DNA of 64,000 nucleotides from Acetobacterium bakii (GTDB lineage Bacteria; Bacillota; Clostridia; Eubacteriales; Eubacteriaceae): assembly GCF_001263355.1 (NCBI RefSeq), contig NZ_LGYO01000004.1, positions 58,090 to 122,089 on the forward strand, in the 5' to 3' direction. A program made the translations under genes and the position numbers. Below the pieces are notes generated by a model. It had not been told where the DNA came from. It searched no databases and worked only from the letters and a program-made list of their open reading frames with translations. This document shows positions 52,227 to 59,759 of this stretch, piece after piece (within the stretch, counting starts at the first letter, position 1; the number at the start of each line of letters is the position of its first letter).

Positions 52227-52748
52227 ATGAACGAAGATATTTTATACACTCCAGAGGAAATTGGTAAAAAACTTAAGATCACCAAAAACACGGTTTATGA
52301 AATGATTAAACGCGGAGATCTTGATGCTCACCGCCTGGGTAAACATCTCCGTATTTCGGAGGCTCAATTTGAAACCTATTTATTGACGTCCAAAGGTTCT
52401 GAAAACAGCTATCAAGCTGTCATATCTCATGAAGATGGGGAAACAATTGCATTGATTGGAGATGTTGCAATCCATGTCAATACCGAATTGGAGGGTGATG
52501 TTAAGTTTTATATCCGGCCGGAAGATATTATTTTAAGCACAGAAACCTTTGTCAGCAGTGCCAGAAATAATTACAAAGGGGTTGTCACGCAAATAATCCT
52601 GGAAGACTCCAGCGCAAAAGTTGTTTTGGACATCGGCATTCCCATAACAGCACTGATCACCAAAAAATCTTTAGATGAGATGAACATTAAAAAAGGAACC
52701 CCGCTTTATGTGGTTTTTAAAACAATGTCTGTAAAAGTGTACAAATAA
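52227..52748 (+). CDS. HTH-Mop fusion regulator, probable molybdate sensor
   Basis: 173 aa. Residues about 5-55 are an excisionase-type HTH (LKITKNTVYEMIKRGDLDAHRLGKHLRI) much like that at 1835. The remainder is of the TOBE/Mop kind (FVSSARNNYKGVVTQIILED, then VVLDIGIPITALITKKSLDEM). This resembles ModE in design, with a different HTH type. Divergent from modA; candidate repressor of modA and perhaps molbindin. Confidence 0.85.
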   Translation: MNEDILYTPEEIGKKLKITKNTVYEMIKRGDLDAHRLGKHLRISEAQFETYLLTSKGSENSYQAVISHEDGETIALIGDVAIHVNTELEGDVKFYIRPEDIILSTETFVSSARNNYKGVVTQIILEDSSAKVVLDIGIPITALITKKSLDEMNIKKGTPLYVVFKTMSVKVYK

Positions 52749-52749
52749 A

Positions 52750-52819
52750 GGACTGTTTTCAATTTTTTTGAAAACAGTCCTGAAAATAAAATAATATTTA
52801 CTATGATAAATATTATTTT
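52750..52819. terminator. Two adjacent terminators between convergent genes
   Basis: GGACTGTTTTCAA (52750-52762) pairs with TTGAAAACAGTCC (52768-52780). AAAATAATATTTA (52788-52800) pairs with TAAATATTATTTT (52807-52819) and serves the minus-strand gene. Confidence 0.8.
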
Positions 52820-52822
52820 ATT

Positions 52823-54547
52823 TTAAATATCGATAACATATATCTCGGCCTGGTTCAGCTTCGTCAAAACGGACTTTTCAAAATCCAACCCTTCCAGACT
52901 GTTGCGTATCACTGCTATTACCCCTGCATGGGCTACGATGATGATATCTTCTTCTTCATTTTCATCAAGGATCCTGTTCAGTTTTTTCATTACCCGATAA
53001 CGCAGATCATAATAATTTTCTGAGTCCTGGTCAATCTTATACGCCAAGAGATCTTCTCCTCGCTGTTCATACGCCTTTGGAAACCGTTTCTTGACTTCAC
53101 TGATAAACAGCCCATCCCAAGAGCCAAGATTCATTTCCCTAAATTCAGGTATCAGAACGACATTTATCGCCTTAATGTCTGGATTGAGTTCTTTTACAAT
53201 AATTTCAGCGGTTTGTCTCGCCCGTTTTAGATCACTGGCGTATATTATTGTTGCCTGAGGCTTAAGCTGAAGCAATCTTTTGCCAGCATTTTCCGCCTCA
53301 AAAATCCCCTGGTTACTCAATTCAACATCAGTTTGTCCCAGAAATATTTTTTCCCGATGTCTTTGGGGTTGACCATGCCGAATTAGCAGTAATCGTCTCT
53401 TTTTTCCTGGTTGAGTCTCTATATCTGGGGATTCCCATAGCTCTTTCATGGTTTTACCGGAAAGGCTATTAATAAAAACCATAAGTTCATTGGCTTTTTG
53501 AAATCTTTCGTTAATTTTTTCCAATGCAACGGTATCCCCTTCAAATTTCCTGAGTATGGGAATCATTCGATCCTCCAAACCTATAAAAACATCCCCTTTA
53601 AACATTTTATCAGCCAAACACAGGACATCCAGTTCGGTGATTGGCAGCACCGGTCCTTCTTTTGTGTAAAACATATGATTTTCAATTAAGCCTGCGGTTT
53701 TATACCAGCCATTTTGCTTTGCAATCAGTGCACCGGCAAGCCAGTGTTTTGGCTGATCGCGGACAATGTCATGCAGAAGGCCGGCACTCTGAATAAGTTT
53801 TTTATCCAATTTAAAATCATGTTGGTTAAGCACTTCTGCAATTTTCACTGCTAAGCCTGCAACAGCCCTGCAATGACTCTGGACAGCAATGGGTGTATTG
53901 TATTTGTCCAGTGTTTTTATACAAAGTGCTGCTTCAGGGATTTGTGCTTTATCGTAATATGCAACCAGTTCTTTATAATCTTCTGGTGTGTCCATATCCA
54001 TAACCACGGCTTCACATTCAGTTTCTGCTTTAATCATCCGGTCTTCATGACTTCTCGTAATTGCTTTCAGCCCTCCCTCACCATTGCTTTTTAAGATAAA
54101 TTCAGCCATGCTCATGGGAAAAAGCGGTGGATGACCCTTTTTTCCATTGAAACAGGGGACTAAAAAGGAATCCGCATTTTCATGATAAATCTCTATCAAA
54201 TCCAATAATACTTTTGAAGTTATTAATGGATAATCCACCGGCAGCAAAAAAAAGGCATCGGTGTCAAAATCCAGTGCTGCAACCCCAGTTTGAACCGAAG
54301 TAAACATGCCATCCTTATAACGCTTATTATAGGCTTCACTTACATGTTCTTCTTTTAGAATCAGTTGCAATTGATCTGCGTTATGTCCTGTTACTACAAT
54401 AATATTTTCAATACCCGCAAGTTTTGCTGTTCGGATGATCAATGAAATTGTTGGGATCCCGTCAAATGGAAGAAGCGCTTTATACTCTCCCATTCGTGAC
54501 GATAAACCGGCAGCAAGAATAATTGCGGCAACTTTTTTTTCTTTCAT
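52823..54547 (-). CDS. Fused MocA-like NTP transferase, HD domain and histidine phosphatase (DVU_1551-like)
   Basis: 574 aa in three parts. Residues 1-190: MobA/MocA-type nucleotidyltransferase with AAIILAAGLSSRMGEYKALL, which would join CTP or GTP to molybdopterin. About 210-370: HD-type hydrolase domain (SAGLLHDIVRD). About 385-574: histidine phosphatase with LLIRHGQPQRHREK and a late VAHAGVI. Such fusions occur beside selenium-type molybdenum hydroxylase genes. The ATG overlaps the XdhC stop (ATGA). The roles of the two hydrolase parts are unknown. Confidence 0.85.
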   Translation of the reverse strand: MKEKKVAAIILAAGLSSRMGEYKALLPFDGIPTISLIIRTAKLAGIENIIVVTGHNADQLQLILKEEHVSEAYNKRYKDGMFTSVQTGVAALDFDTDAFFLLPVDYPLITSKVLLDLIEIYHENADSFLVPCFNGKKGHPPLFPMSMAEFILKSNGEGGLKAITRSHEDRMIKAETECEAVVMDMDTPEDYKELVAYYDKAQIPEAALCIKTLDKYNTPIAVQSHCRAVAGLAVKIAEVLNQHDFKLDKKLIQSAGLLHDIVRDQPKHWLAGALIAKQNGWYKTAGLIENHMFYTKEGPVLPITELDVLCLADKMFKGDVFIGLEDRMIPILRKFEGDTVALEKINERFQKANELMVFINSLSGKTMKELWESPDIETQPGKKRRLLLIRHGQPQRHREKIFLGQTDVELSNQGIFEAENAGKRLLQLKPQATIIYASDLKRARQTAEIIVKELNPDIKAINVVLIPEFREMNLGSWDGLFISEVKKRFPKAYEQRGEDLLAYKIDQDSENYYDLRYRVMKKLNRILDENEEEDIIIVAHAGVIAVIRNSLEGLDFEKSVLTKLNQAEIYVIDI

Positions 54548-55356
54548 AGACTTTCTTTAACTTGAATTATTTCAGCAGCGATGCTGATCGCAATTTCCTC
54601 GGGTGTTTCTGCGGCGATCCTTAACCCAATCGGAGCATGGACTTTTTCTAAGTCTGTTTCCGAAAAGCCATCCGCCAGTAGCTGTTTATAGATCGTTGCC
54701 TTTTTCTTTCGACTTCCAATCATACCGATGTAAGCAGATTTTTGACTAAGAGCCTGTTTTAACACATCATAATCTCCACTGTGACCCCGAGTGACAATAA
54801 TAATGTAACTGTCGGAATCGGTTTGAACATCTCTAAAGGCTGTTTGGAAGTTGTCGAGAATAACGATTTTATCCACATCTGGAAATCGATCCCGGTTTGC
54901 AAATTCCGGTCTATCATCCAGTATCACTGTTGAAAAATCGATATAATTCAAGATTTTTGCCACTTCTTTTCCAACATGTCCTGCTCCGAAAATATAGGCC
55001 GTTGCCTCGCTTTCGAGTTCGTCTTCAAAATTTTGAGGATTTAAGTGATCAACATAGTCGATACTGACTTTGGCATCTCCGCCACAACGCATATCAATTC
55101 CTTGTCGGTCTGCAGGAGTTAGACTGAAATCATGGCTTCCAGATTTTTTTGTTGTGAATGTTTCCCGACAAAGATCTTCAACAATGGCTTCAAGCTTGCC
55201 CCCGCCTACTGTGCCATAAGGTTTTCCTTCACGGGTCATGATCAACCACGCCCCTTTTTTCCTTGGGGCGGAACCCACCGTATCAATGACTTTGGCCACC
55301 ACAAAATCTTCTCCTGCTTCGATGAGATCTCTGCCAATTCTAATGATTTCTTTCAT
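54544..55356 (-). CDS. XdhC/CoxI-family molybdenum hydroxylase maturation protein
   Basis: 270 aa from the ATG at 55356 (MKEIIRIGRDL), which has AAGGAG upstream; a longer frame has none. GSAPRKKGAWLIM and IDMRCGGDAK in the N-terminal XdhC domain, then a Rossmann domain (YIFGAGHVGKEVAKIL). XdhC binds molybdenum cofactor and promotes its sulfuration and insertion into the hydroxylase. Coupled to the NTP transferase gene. No gene lies in the 220 bp upstream. Confidence 0.9.
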   Translation of the reverse strand: MKEIIRIGRDLIEAGEDFVVAKVIDTVGSAPRKKGAWLIMTREGKPYGTVGGGKLEAIVEDLCRETFTTKKSGSHDFSLTPADRQGIDMRCGGDAKVSIDYVDHLNPQNFEDELESEATAYIFGAGHVGKEVAKILNYIDFSTVILDDRPEFANRDRFPDVDKIVILDNFQTAFRDVQTDSDSYIIIVTRGHSGDYDVLKQALSQKSAYIGMIGSRKKKATIYKQLLADGFSETDLEKVHAPIGLRIAAETPEEIAISIAAEIIQVKESL

Positions 55357-55578
55357 CTTGTTTCTCCTTCTTTCATATATTGCTAGGTTAGTGAAACTCA
55401 TCAGCATCGAACAATTATTGTTTATCTTCATTTTTAATAAACAATTTTGTAACATGCAAACGAACTGTTCATCGAACTTCCAAGGTTAAGCAAAAATTTT
55501 CATCGATGTAGACAGCAAAACTTACCGCAGTGTAGAAATTGCGCCCTCATCCACCATAACGTTCTGCATCACCGTCTT

Positions 55579-56970
55579 TTATTTGCTGTTTGGTCGGTGC
55601 AAAATGTTATAAGCACAAAACGGGATTAGTTTATTGCCTTTGACCGCAACCTGTACCCGACATTTCTGAAGGCGTTCCAAATCCAGGTTCCAGGCATCCT
55701 GAAAGGCCATGGCGGTAATACTGAAGCCATGGGAATTTATTTTTGCCAGCAAGCGATCCCATGATGAATAATCATAGTCTTTGCTCACCTTCTCAGCGAT
55801 GCGCTGAAATTTATAGGTCCATTTCTTGGCAATGTAATTCCGGGCTCTCTCGATGGAATCTTCATTATACCCACAACCGCATTTGTTAGGATCTGAATCC
55901 AGGGAAATCAGACCGCCATCCTCCATAATGAGGAAATTCCCATGAAAGGAACACACGGGATGTCCGGTCTGTAAGGGAACAAACTGATTTGTCTTCAGTT
56001 TATCCTCAGACTGAATTACAAGCTTCCCAATGAGCTGCGGAATCGTGATCCGGTCAGTATCCAATGGCTGGTGCGGGAATCGCCCAAAATAACTCACCGG
56101 CTGAAAATGAATCCCCCGGACAAAAGGAAGTCGCTTAATCCCATATCTGAGAATATCTCCCAGATTGTGATCATTTACCCCGGGCACCACCGTAACCACC
56201 AATACCGTTCCCAATTCTGCCGCTGCACAGTTTTCTATGGCTTTTTCTTTTAACTCCAGCAGCGGCTTCCCTCTTATGTTCTCATAGATGGCTTCTTCGG
56301 TGCCATCAAACTGCAGAAATACCGATGAAAGTCCGGCTTCATGTAATTTCCTTGCATAGGCCGGATCTGTTGCCAGCCGCCTGCCATTGGTATTGAGTTG
56401 AATATATGGAAATCCCATTTCTTTTCCCATTCTGATGATCTCCGGCAAATCCTCCCGCATGGTTGGCTCCCCGCCGGAAAGCTGAATGTTAAACGACCGG
56501 CCGGTATTTCTGGCCAATAAGGACGCATACATTTCTCTGATTTCCCCAAGGGAAAGATCTTCGCTTTTTCCTTTGGAAGAGTGCGCCGATGCAAAACAAT
56601 AGTTGCAATTCTGATCGCAATTCTGGGTAATTTCAATGAGAACACAACAGGCCTGCTGCTGGTGACTTTCACAGAGACCGCAGTCATGGGGACAGTTATG
56701 ATTGCTTTTCGTATCAAAAACAGCAGGAATTGTATTGACAGCTTCCGTTGTCCAATTCTGCCATTCTAAACACTCTTCCGAATTGATGTCGTTTTTACTA
56801 TTCTGTTGATAACCTCCGCCGCCTTGCGTTGAGGCATCCCATAGCAAGGCTTCAAATTTTCCATGCAAATCACATTCTTTGTGCAAATAAATTTTATTTC
56901 CCTTTTGTATTCGCAGCGCCGAAATTGTTTTGTGACAAACCGGACAAATACTTTTTGTTTTTTCATTCAT
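55579..56970 (-). CDS. Radical SAM protein, TrsS-like, of the molybdenum hydroxylase cluster
   Basis: 463 aa. The N-terminus is a zinc-ribbon-like CPVCHK with a further HKECDLHG. The radical SAM motif is CDQNCNYC (about residue 118-125), GGEPTMREDLPE the next. The C-terminal third has CGCGYNED, another possible cluster site. In related clusters this gene can encode a selenoprotein; here all positions are Cys. Reaction unknown. It overlaps the CoA ligase gene by 4 bp. Confidence 0.8.
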   Translation of the reverse strand: MNEKTKSICPVCHKTISALRIQKGNKIYLHKECDLHGKFEALLWDASTQGGGGYQQNSKNDINSEECLEWQNWTTEAVNTIPAVFDTKSNHNCPHDCGLCESHQQQACCVLIEITQNCDQNCNYCFASAHSSKGKSEDLSLGEIREMYASLLARNTGRSFNIQLSGGEPTMREDLPEIIRMGKEMGFPYIQLNTNGRRLATDPAYARKLHEAGLSSVFLQFDGTEEAIYENIRGKPLLELKEKAIENCAAAELGTVLVVTVVPGVNDHNLGDILRYGIKRLPFVRGIHFQPVSYFGRFPHQPLDTDRITIPQLIGKLVIQSEDKLKTNQFVPLQTGHPVCSFHGNFLIMEDGGLISLDSDPNKCGCGYNEDSIERARNYIAKKWTYKFQRIAEKVSKDYDYSSWDRLLAKINSHGFSITAMAFQDAWNLDLERLQKCRVQVAVKGNKLIPFCAYNILHRPNSK

Positions 56971-58346
56971 TCTTTTCTGTCTCCTGTTCTATTTCTGCTA
57001 TCCAGAAGATTGCGTTTTCTGATGGCTTTAATATCAGGTTCTTTATAACCTTGCTGCTTTATTATTATTTTCAGTTTGTCTGATATAACCAAACTTTTTA
57101 GGAATGATGCCGCTATTTTTAATTGAATCTTTGCTATGCTGTTCTTTAGAGCGTCCTTTGTGTTAATGGAAATGATTAAACATTCTTTCTCTTTGGGTTC
57201 CAATGTCAATAACCCATCCTCCGCTGAAGTAAGCTCCGCATCAAAGTCCAAAATGTCTTCAACCGAAAATACAAGGTCTTCAAGCATCGGCATGGTCAGG
57301 ATCAGTCCGCTTTCAAGGGTTACACAAGCTGTCAGTCTGTGGCGGACACAATCCATTGTTTTAAGCAGCGTGCCACAACTGCAGGGTGACGTCAAAAACC
57401 GGCTTATATCCCCGGTGCGATAGCGTATCAGGGGCATACCGGTTCGTGTCAGTGTCGAGAAAACCACTTCTCCGAATTCGCCATCCGGGACTGGTCTTCC
57501 TGTTTCAGGATCAATGATTTCAAAAAAAAGATCAGCTTCTCGGAGATGGTATCCTTTTAATGCCTTGCAAAAAACTCCGCCGCCCAGGCCCATTTCAGTC
57601 ATACCGTAATGCTCGTAAACCTCGCAGCCCCAGCTTTCATGAATCGTCTGGCTAATGGCTGGGGAGACATAGTCGGTACTAAGAAGAACGAATTTTAGGC
57701 TTTTGGCTAATTTGACAGTTTCAGAGCGATCTGACCCTGCCAATGCAAAAATTTGCTGAGGGATGCCCACAATGCCATTGATTTGCTTATTACAGATGAT
57801 ATCTATAACCGCTTCTCTGTCATCAACAATGCCATAAACTATAGCTTCCACGCCCATTCGGGCAAGTCCGATCTGTAATAGGTCGCCAATGCTGCCGGGG
57901 GTTTTGCCAGGCAAAAGCACCAGAACTTTATCTCCGGGTTCTGTGAAAGTAGCCATGCCATGATGGAAAAAATCAATAGTCAGTTCCTGGTCTGCTCGGG
58001 TGTAAAAAATCCTTTTAGGCGCTCCTGTGGTACCGGATGTATCCAATGTGACAATCCGCTGAATGTCTCCCTGTTTCACACAGATCATCCGATTGCCATG
58101 ATTTCTGATATCTGACGCATTAATAAAAGGCAGCTTGCTTATGGATTCCAAGGTTCTGCAGTCTTTTGGATCAATATCATGCAGCAAAGACCTATAAAAA
58201 GCACTGTTATTTTTGGCGTAATCAAGGGTTCGTTGAAATGCTTCAAGCTGATAAGCTTCCAGACTTTCCCTTGATAAATCAAGGGCATTTCGCCCAATTT
58301 TATTTCCGATCCACTTTTCCAGAGGCGTTTTTTCGATGTAATTCAT
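56967..58346 (-). CDS. AMP-dependent CoA ligase-like adenylating protein (DVU_1553-like)
   Basis: 459 aa, phenylacetate-CoA ligase-type. The adenylate motif is TLDSTSGTTG-like, here VTLDTSGTTGAPKR; the later EHYGMTEMGLGG and YRTGDISRF motifs are also there. It should activate a carboxylate as an acyl-AMP. What an acyl-activating enzyme does in a molybdenum hydroxylase cluster is not known. The gene lies between the radical SAM and C-GCAxxG-C-C genes. Confidence 0.85.
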   Translation of the reverse strand: MNYIEKTPLEKWIGNKIGRNALDLSRESLEAYQLEAFQRTLDYAKNNSAFYRSLLHDIDPKDCRTLESISKLPFINASDIRNHGNRMICVKQGDIQRIVTLDTSGTTGAPKRIFYTRADQELTIDFFHHGMATFTEPGDKVLVLLPGKTPGSIGDLLQIGLARMGVEAIVYGIVDDREAVIDIICNKQINGIVGIPQQIFALAGSDRSETVKLAKSLKFVLLSTDYVSPAISQTIHESWGCEVYEHYGMTEMGLGGGVFCKALKGYHLREADLFFEIIDPETGRPVPDGEFGEVVFSTLTRTGMPLIRYRTGDISRFLTSPCSCGTLLKTMDCVRHRLTACVTLESGLILTMPMLEDLVFSVEDILDFDAELTSAEDGLLTLEPKEKECLIISINTKDALKNSIAKIQLKIAASFLKSLVISDKLKIIIKQQGYKEPDIKAIRKRNLLDSRNRTGDRKE

Positions 58347-58364
58347 ATGGAGTTTCCAGCCGCC

Positions 58365-58820
58365 CTATTCGTCTCTGGTTCCAAATTCATAACCGTTTTC
58401 CGTTAGAATCTCCTGGATTTTAAGGTAGCTTTGGGTTAATAGGTCCCCGCACTTGACCATATAGCTCTGATCACTGTTGGCATCCGTAAATTTGGTAACG
58501 CCAATAAGATCAACGCAATCCGTACTGCCAAAACCGTCTTCAAACCATTCCATAAATTCTCGAATCATTGAAGAATAACCATCTTTTGAGTATTCTCGAA
58601 GTGTTCCTTTCCCTGCATAAAGTCCCAGGATTCCAATCCCCCCGATTAACACGCCACAGGTTTTTTGATCATTTCCAATGCCATTGCACAATCCGTTGAC
58701 GGCTCTTATTAAATCAGGATTTTCTTTTTCTTCCTCTTCAAGAGCCATTTTCAACATAATTTGTGTACAACAATATCCTGCCATTGATAATTGTAATATT
58801 CGATATGCTGTTTCATCCAT
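58365..58820 (-). CDS. C-GCAxxG-C-C family protein (DVU_1555-like)
   Basis: 151 aa from the ATG at 58820 (MDETAYRI), with GGAAACG upstream. GYCCTQIML, GLCNGIG, KTCGVLIGG and a later DCVDL give the spaced cysteines and glycines of this redox family, which may bind a metal or cluster. Its start overlaps the methyltransferase gene by 8 bp. Role unknown. Confidence 0.8.
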   Translation of the reverse strand: MDETAYRILQLSMAGYCCTQIMLKMALEEEEKENPDLIRAVNGLCNGIGNDQKTCGVLIGGIGILGLYAGKGTLREYSKDGYSSMIREFMEWFEDGFGSTDCVDLIGVTKFTDANSDQSYMVKCGDLLTQSYLKIQEILTENGYEFGTRDE

Positions 58821-59553
58821 TAGATTCGTTTCCTTTCTTTGCAATTAAAATAAAGTATCCTGGCTTGCAGGCTTTTAAGATTTCCTGAAACTGACAGCCA
58901 TTCACACAATCACTATTTTCAGTTGTCTTTCTCCAGAAAACGTTCATTGACCCATATGAAAAGATAATCTTTACCATCAATGCTTTCAGAAGATCGCTGC
59001 AATCCTCAAAGAGCATAATTTCAAACCCACGGGCTACTAACTTTTCTTTTAAGCAGTCAATATCATGTAACCCTCTCATGCAACTGTTAAATGAAAAGTC
59101 TTCAAGAGCTTTAATCCCATTTGAATTTTTGGCGTATACATCCGTAATAATAAATGTTCCGCTATCTTTCAATACTTTAAGAACTTGATTTATGGTTTTA
59201 TTAATATCATCCATTAAAGATAAGGTACACTCTGCCAAAACACAATTAAAACTTTTTTCTTCAAAGGGCAGGTAGTCTCCGGTTCCCAGAATGAAATCCA
59301 AAGACTTGAATTGTTTTCGTCCCATATCCAACAATTTTTTAGAAGGATCGATGCCAACGCCTTTGATTCCATGATTTTCATAGAGGTATCCAATGGTTGC
59401 CCCCATGCCGCAGCCTAAATCAAGAACCGTATCACCTTTTGAAATTCCACAAAATTGCACTGCCTTTTCGGTTAGGGAGAAGCCGCCAGGCCGCAGCGTC
59501 TGCCCGGTGACCTCCCGCATTGAAGGACTTTCATAGGCATTACAGAAACTCAC
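58813..59553 (-). CDS. SAM-dependent methyltransferase (DVU_1556-like)
   Basis: 246 aa. VLDLGCGMGATIGYLYE is SAM-binding motif I, VGIDPSKKLL motif II. The GTG start lies behind GGAGGA and overlaps the preceding stop. The C-terminal part has CVNGCQF. Methyl acceptor unknown; in this cluster it may modify a cofactor or a protein. Confidence 0.8.
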   Translation of the reverse strand: MSFCNAYESPSMREVTGQTLRPGGFSLTEKAVQFCGISKGDTVLDLGCGMGATIGYLYENHGIKGVGIDPSKKLLDMGRKQFKSLDFILGTGDYLPFEEKSFNCVLAECTLSLMDDINKTINQVLKVLKDSGTFIITDVYAKNSNGIKALEDFSFNSCMRGLHDIDCLKEKLVARGFEIMLFEDCSDLLKALMVKIIFSYGSMNVFWRKTTENSDCVNGCQFQEILKACKPGYFILIAKKGNESNG

Positions 59554-59759
59554 TATTTATCCTCCAACCCTTTTTCGACTTCCAGCATTTTACCAAGTGC
59601 TAAATCCTCGTCGATAAAAACGAAATTACACACTGGACATTTCATCAATTCGACTTCAAAGCTTCCGCCCAAATATGTAACTTTAACCTTCTGGAGTTCC
59701 AACTTACTATTGCATTTTCCGCACACCCATGGTGTGTTTTTTTCGTTTTCACTATTCAT
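59553..59759 (-). CDS. Small zinc-ribbon redox-like protein (DVU_1557-like)
   Basis: 68 aa. CGKC (residues 13-16) and CPVC (about 41-44) form a rubredoxin- or zinc-ribbon-like site. Both ends of the gene overlap its neighbours by one or a few bases, so translation is coupled. Likely metal-binding helper of the cluster. Confidence 0.8.
   Translation of the reverse strand: MNSENEKNTPWVCGKCNSKLELQKVKVTYLGGSFEVELMKCPVCNFVFIDEDLALGKMLEVEKGLEDK

Noticed and set aside
55460..55560. Purine-riboswitch-like string (ATTTCTACACTG) upstream of xdhC
   Set aside because: The minus-strand sequence shares a TTTCTAC core, but I could not form the three conserved stems, and the distance to the gene is wrong.
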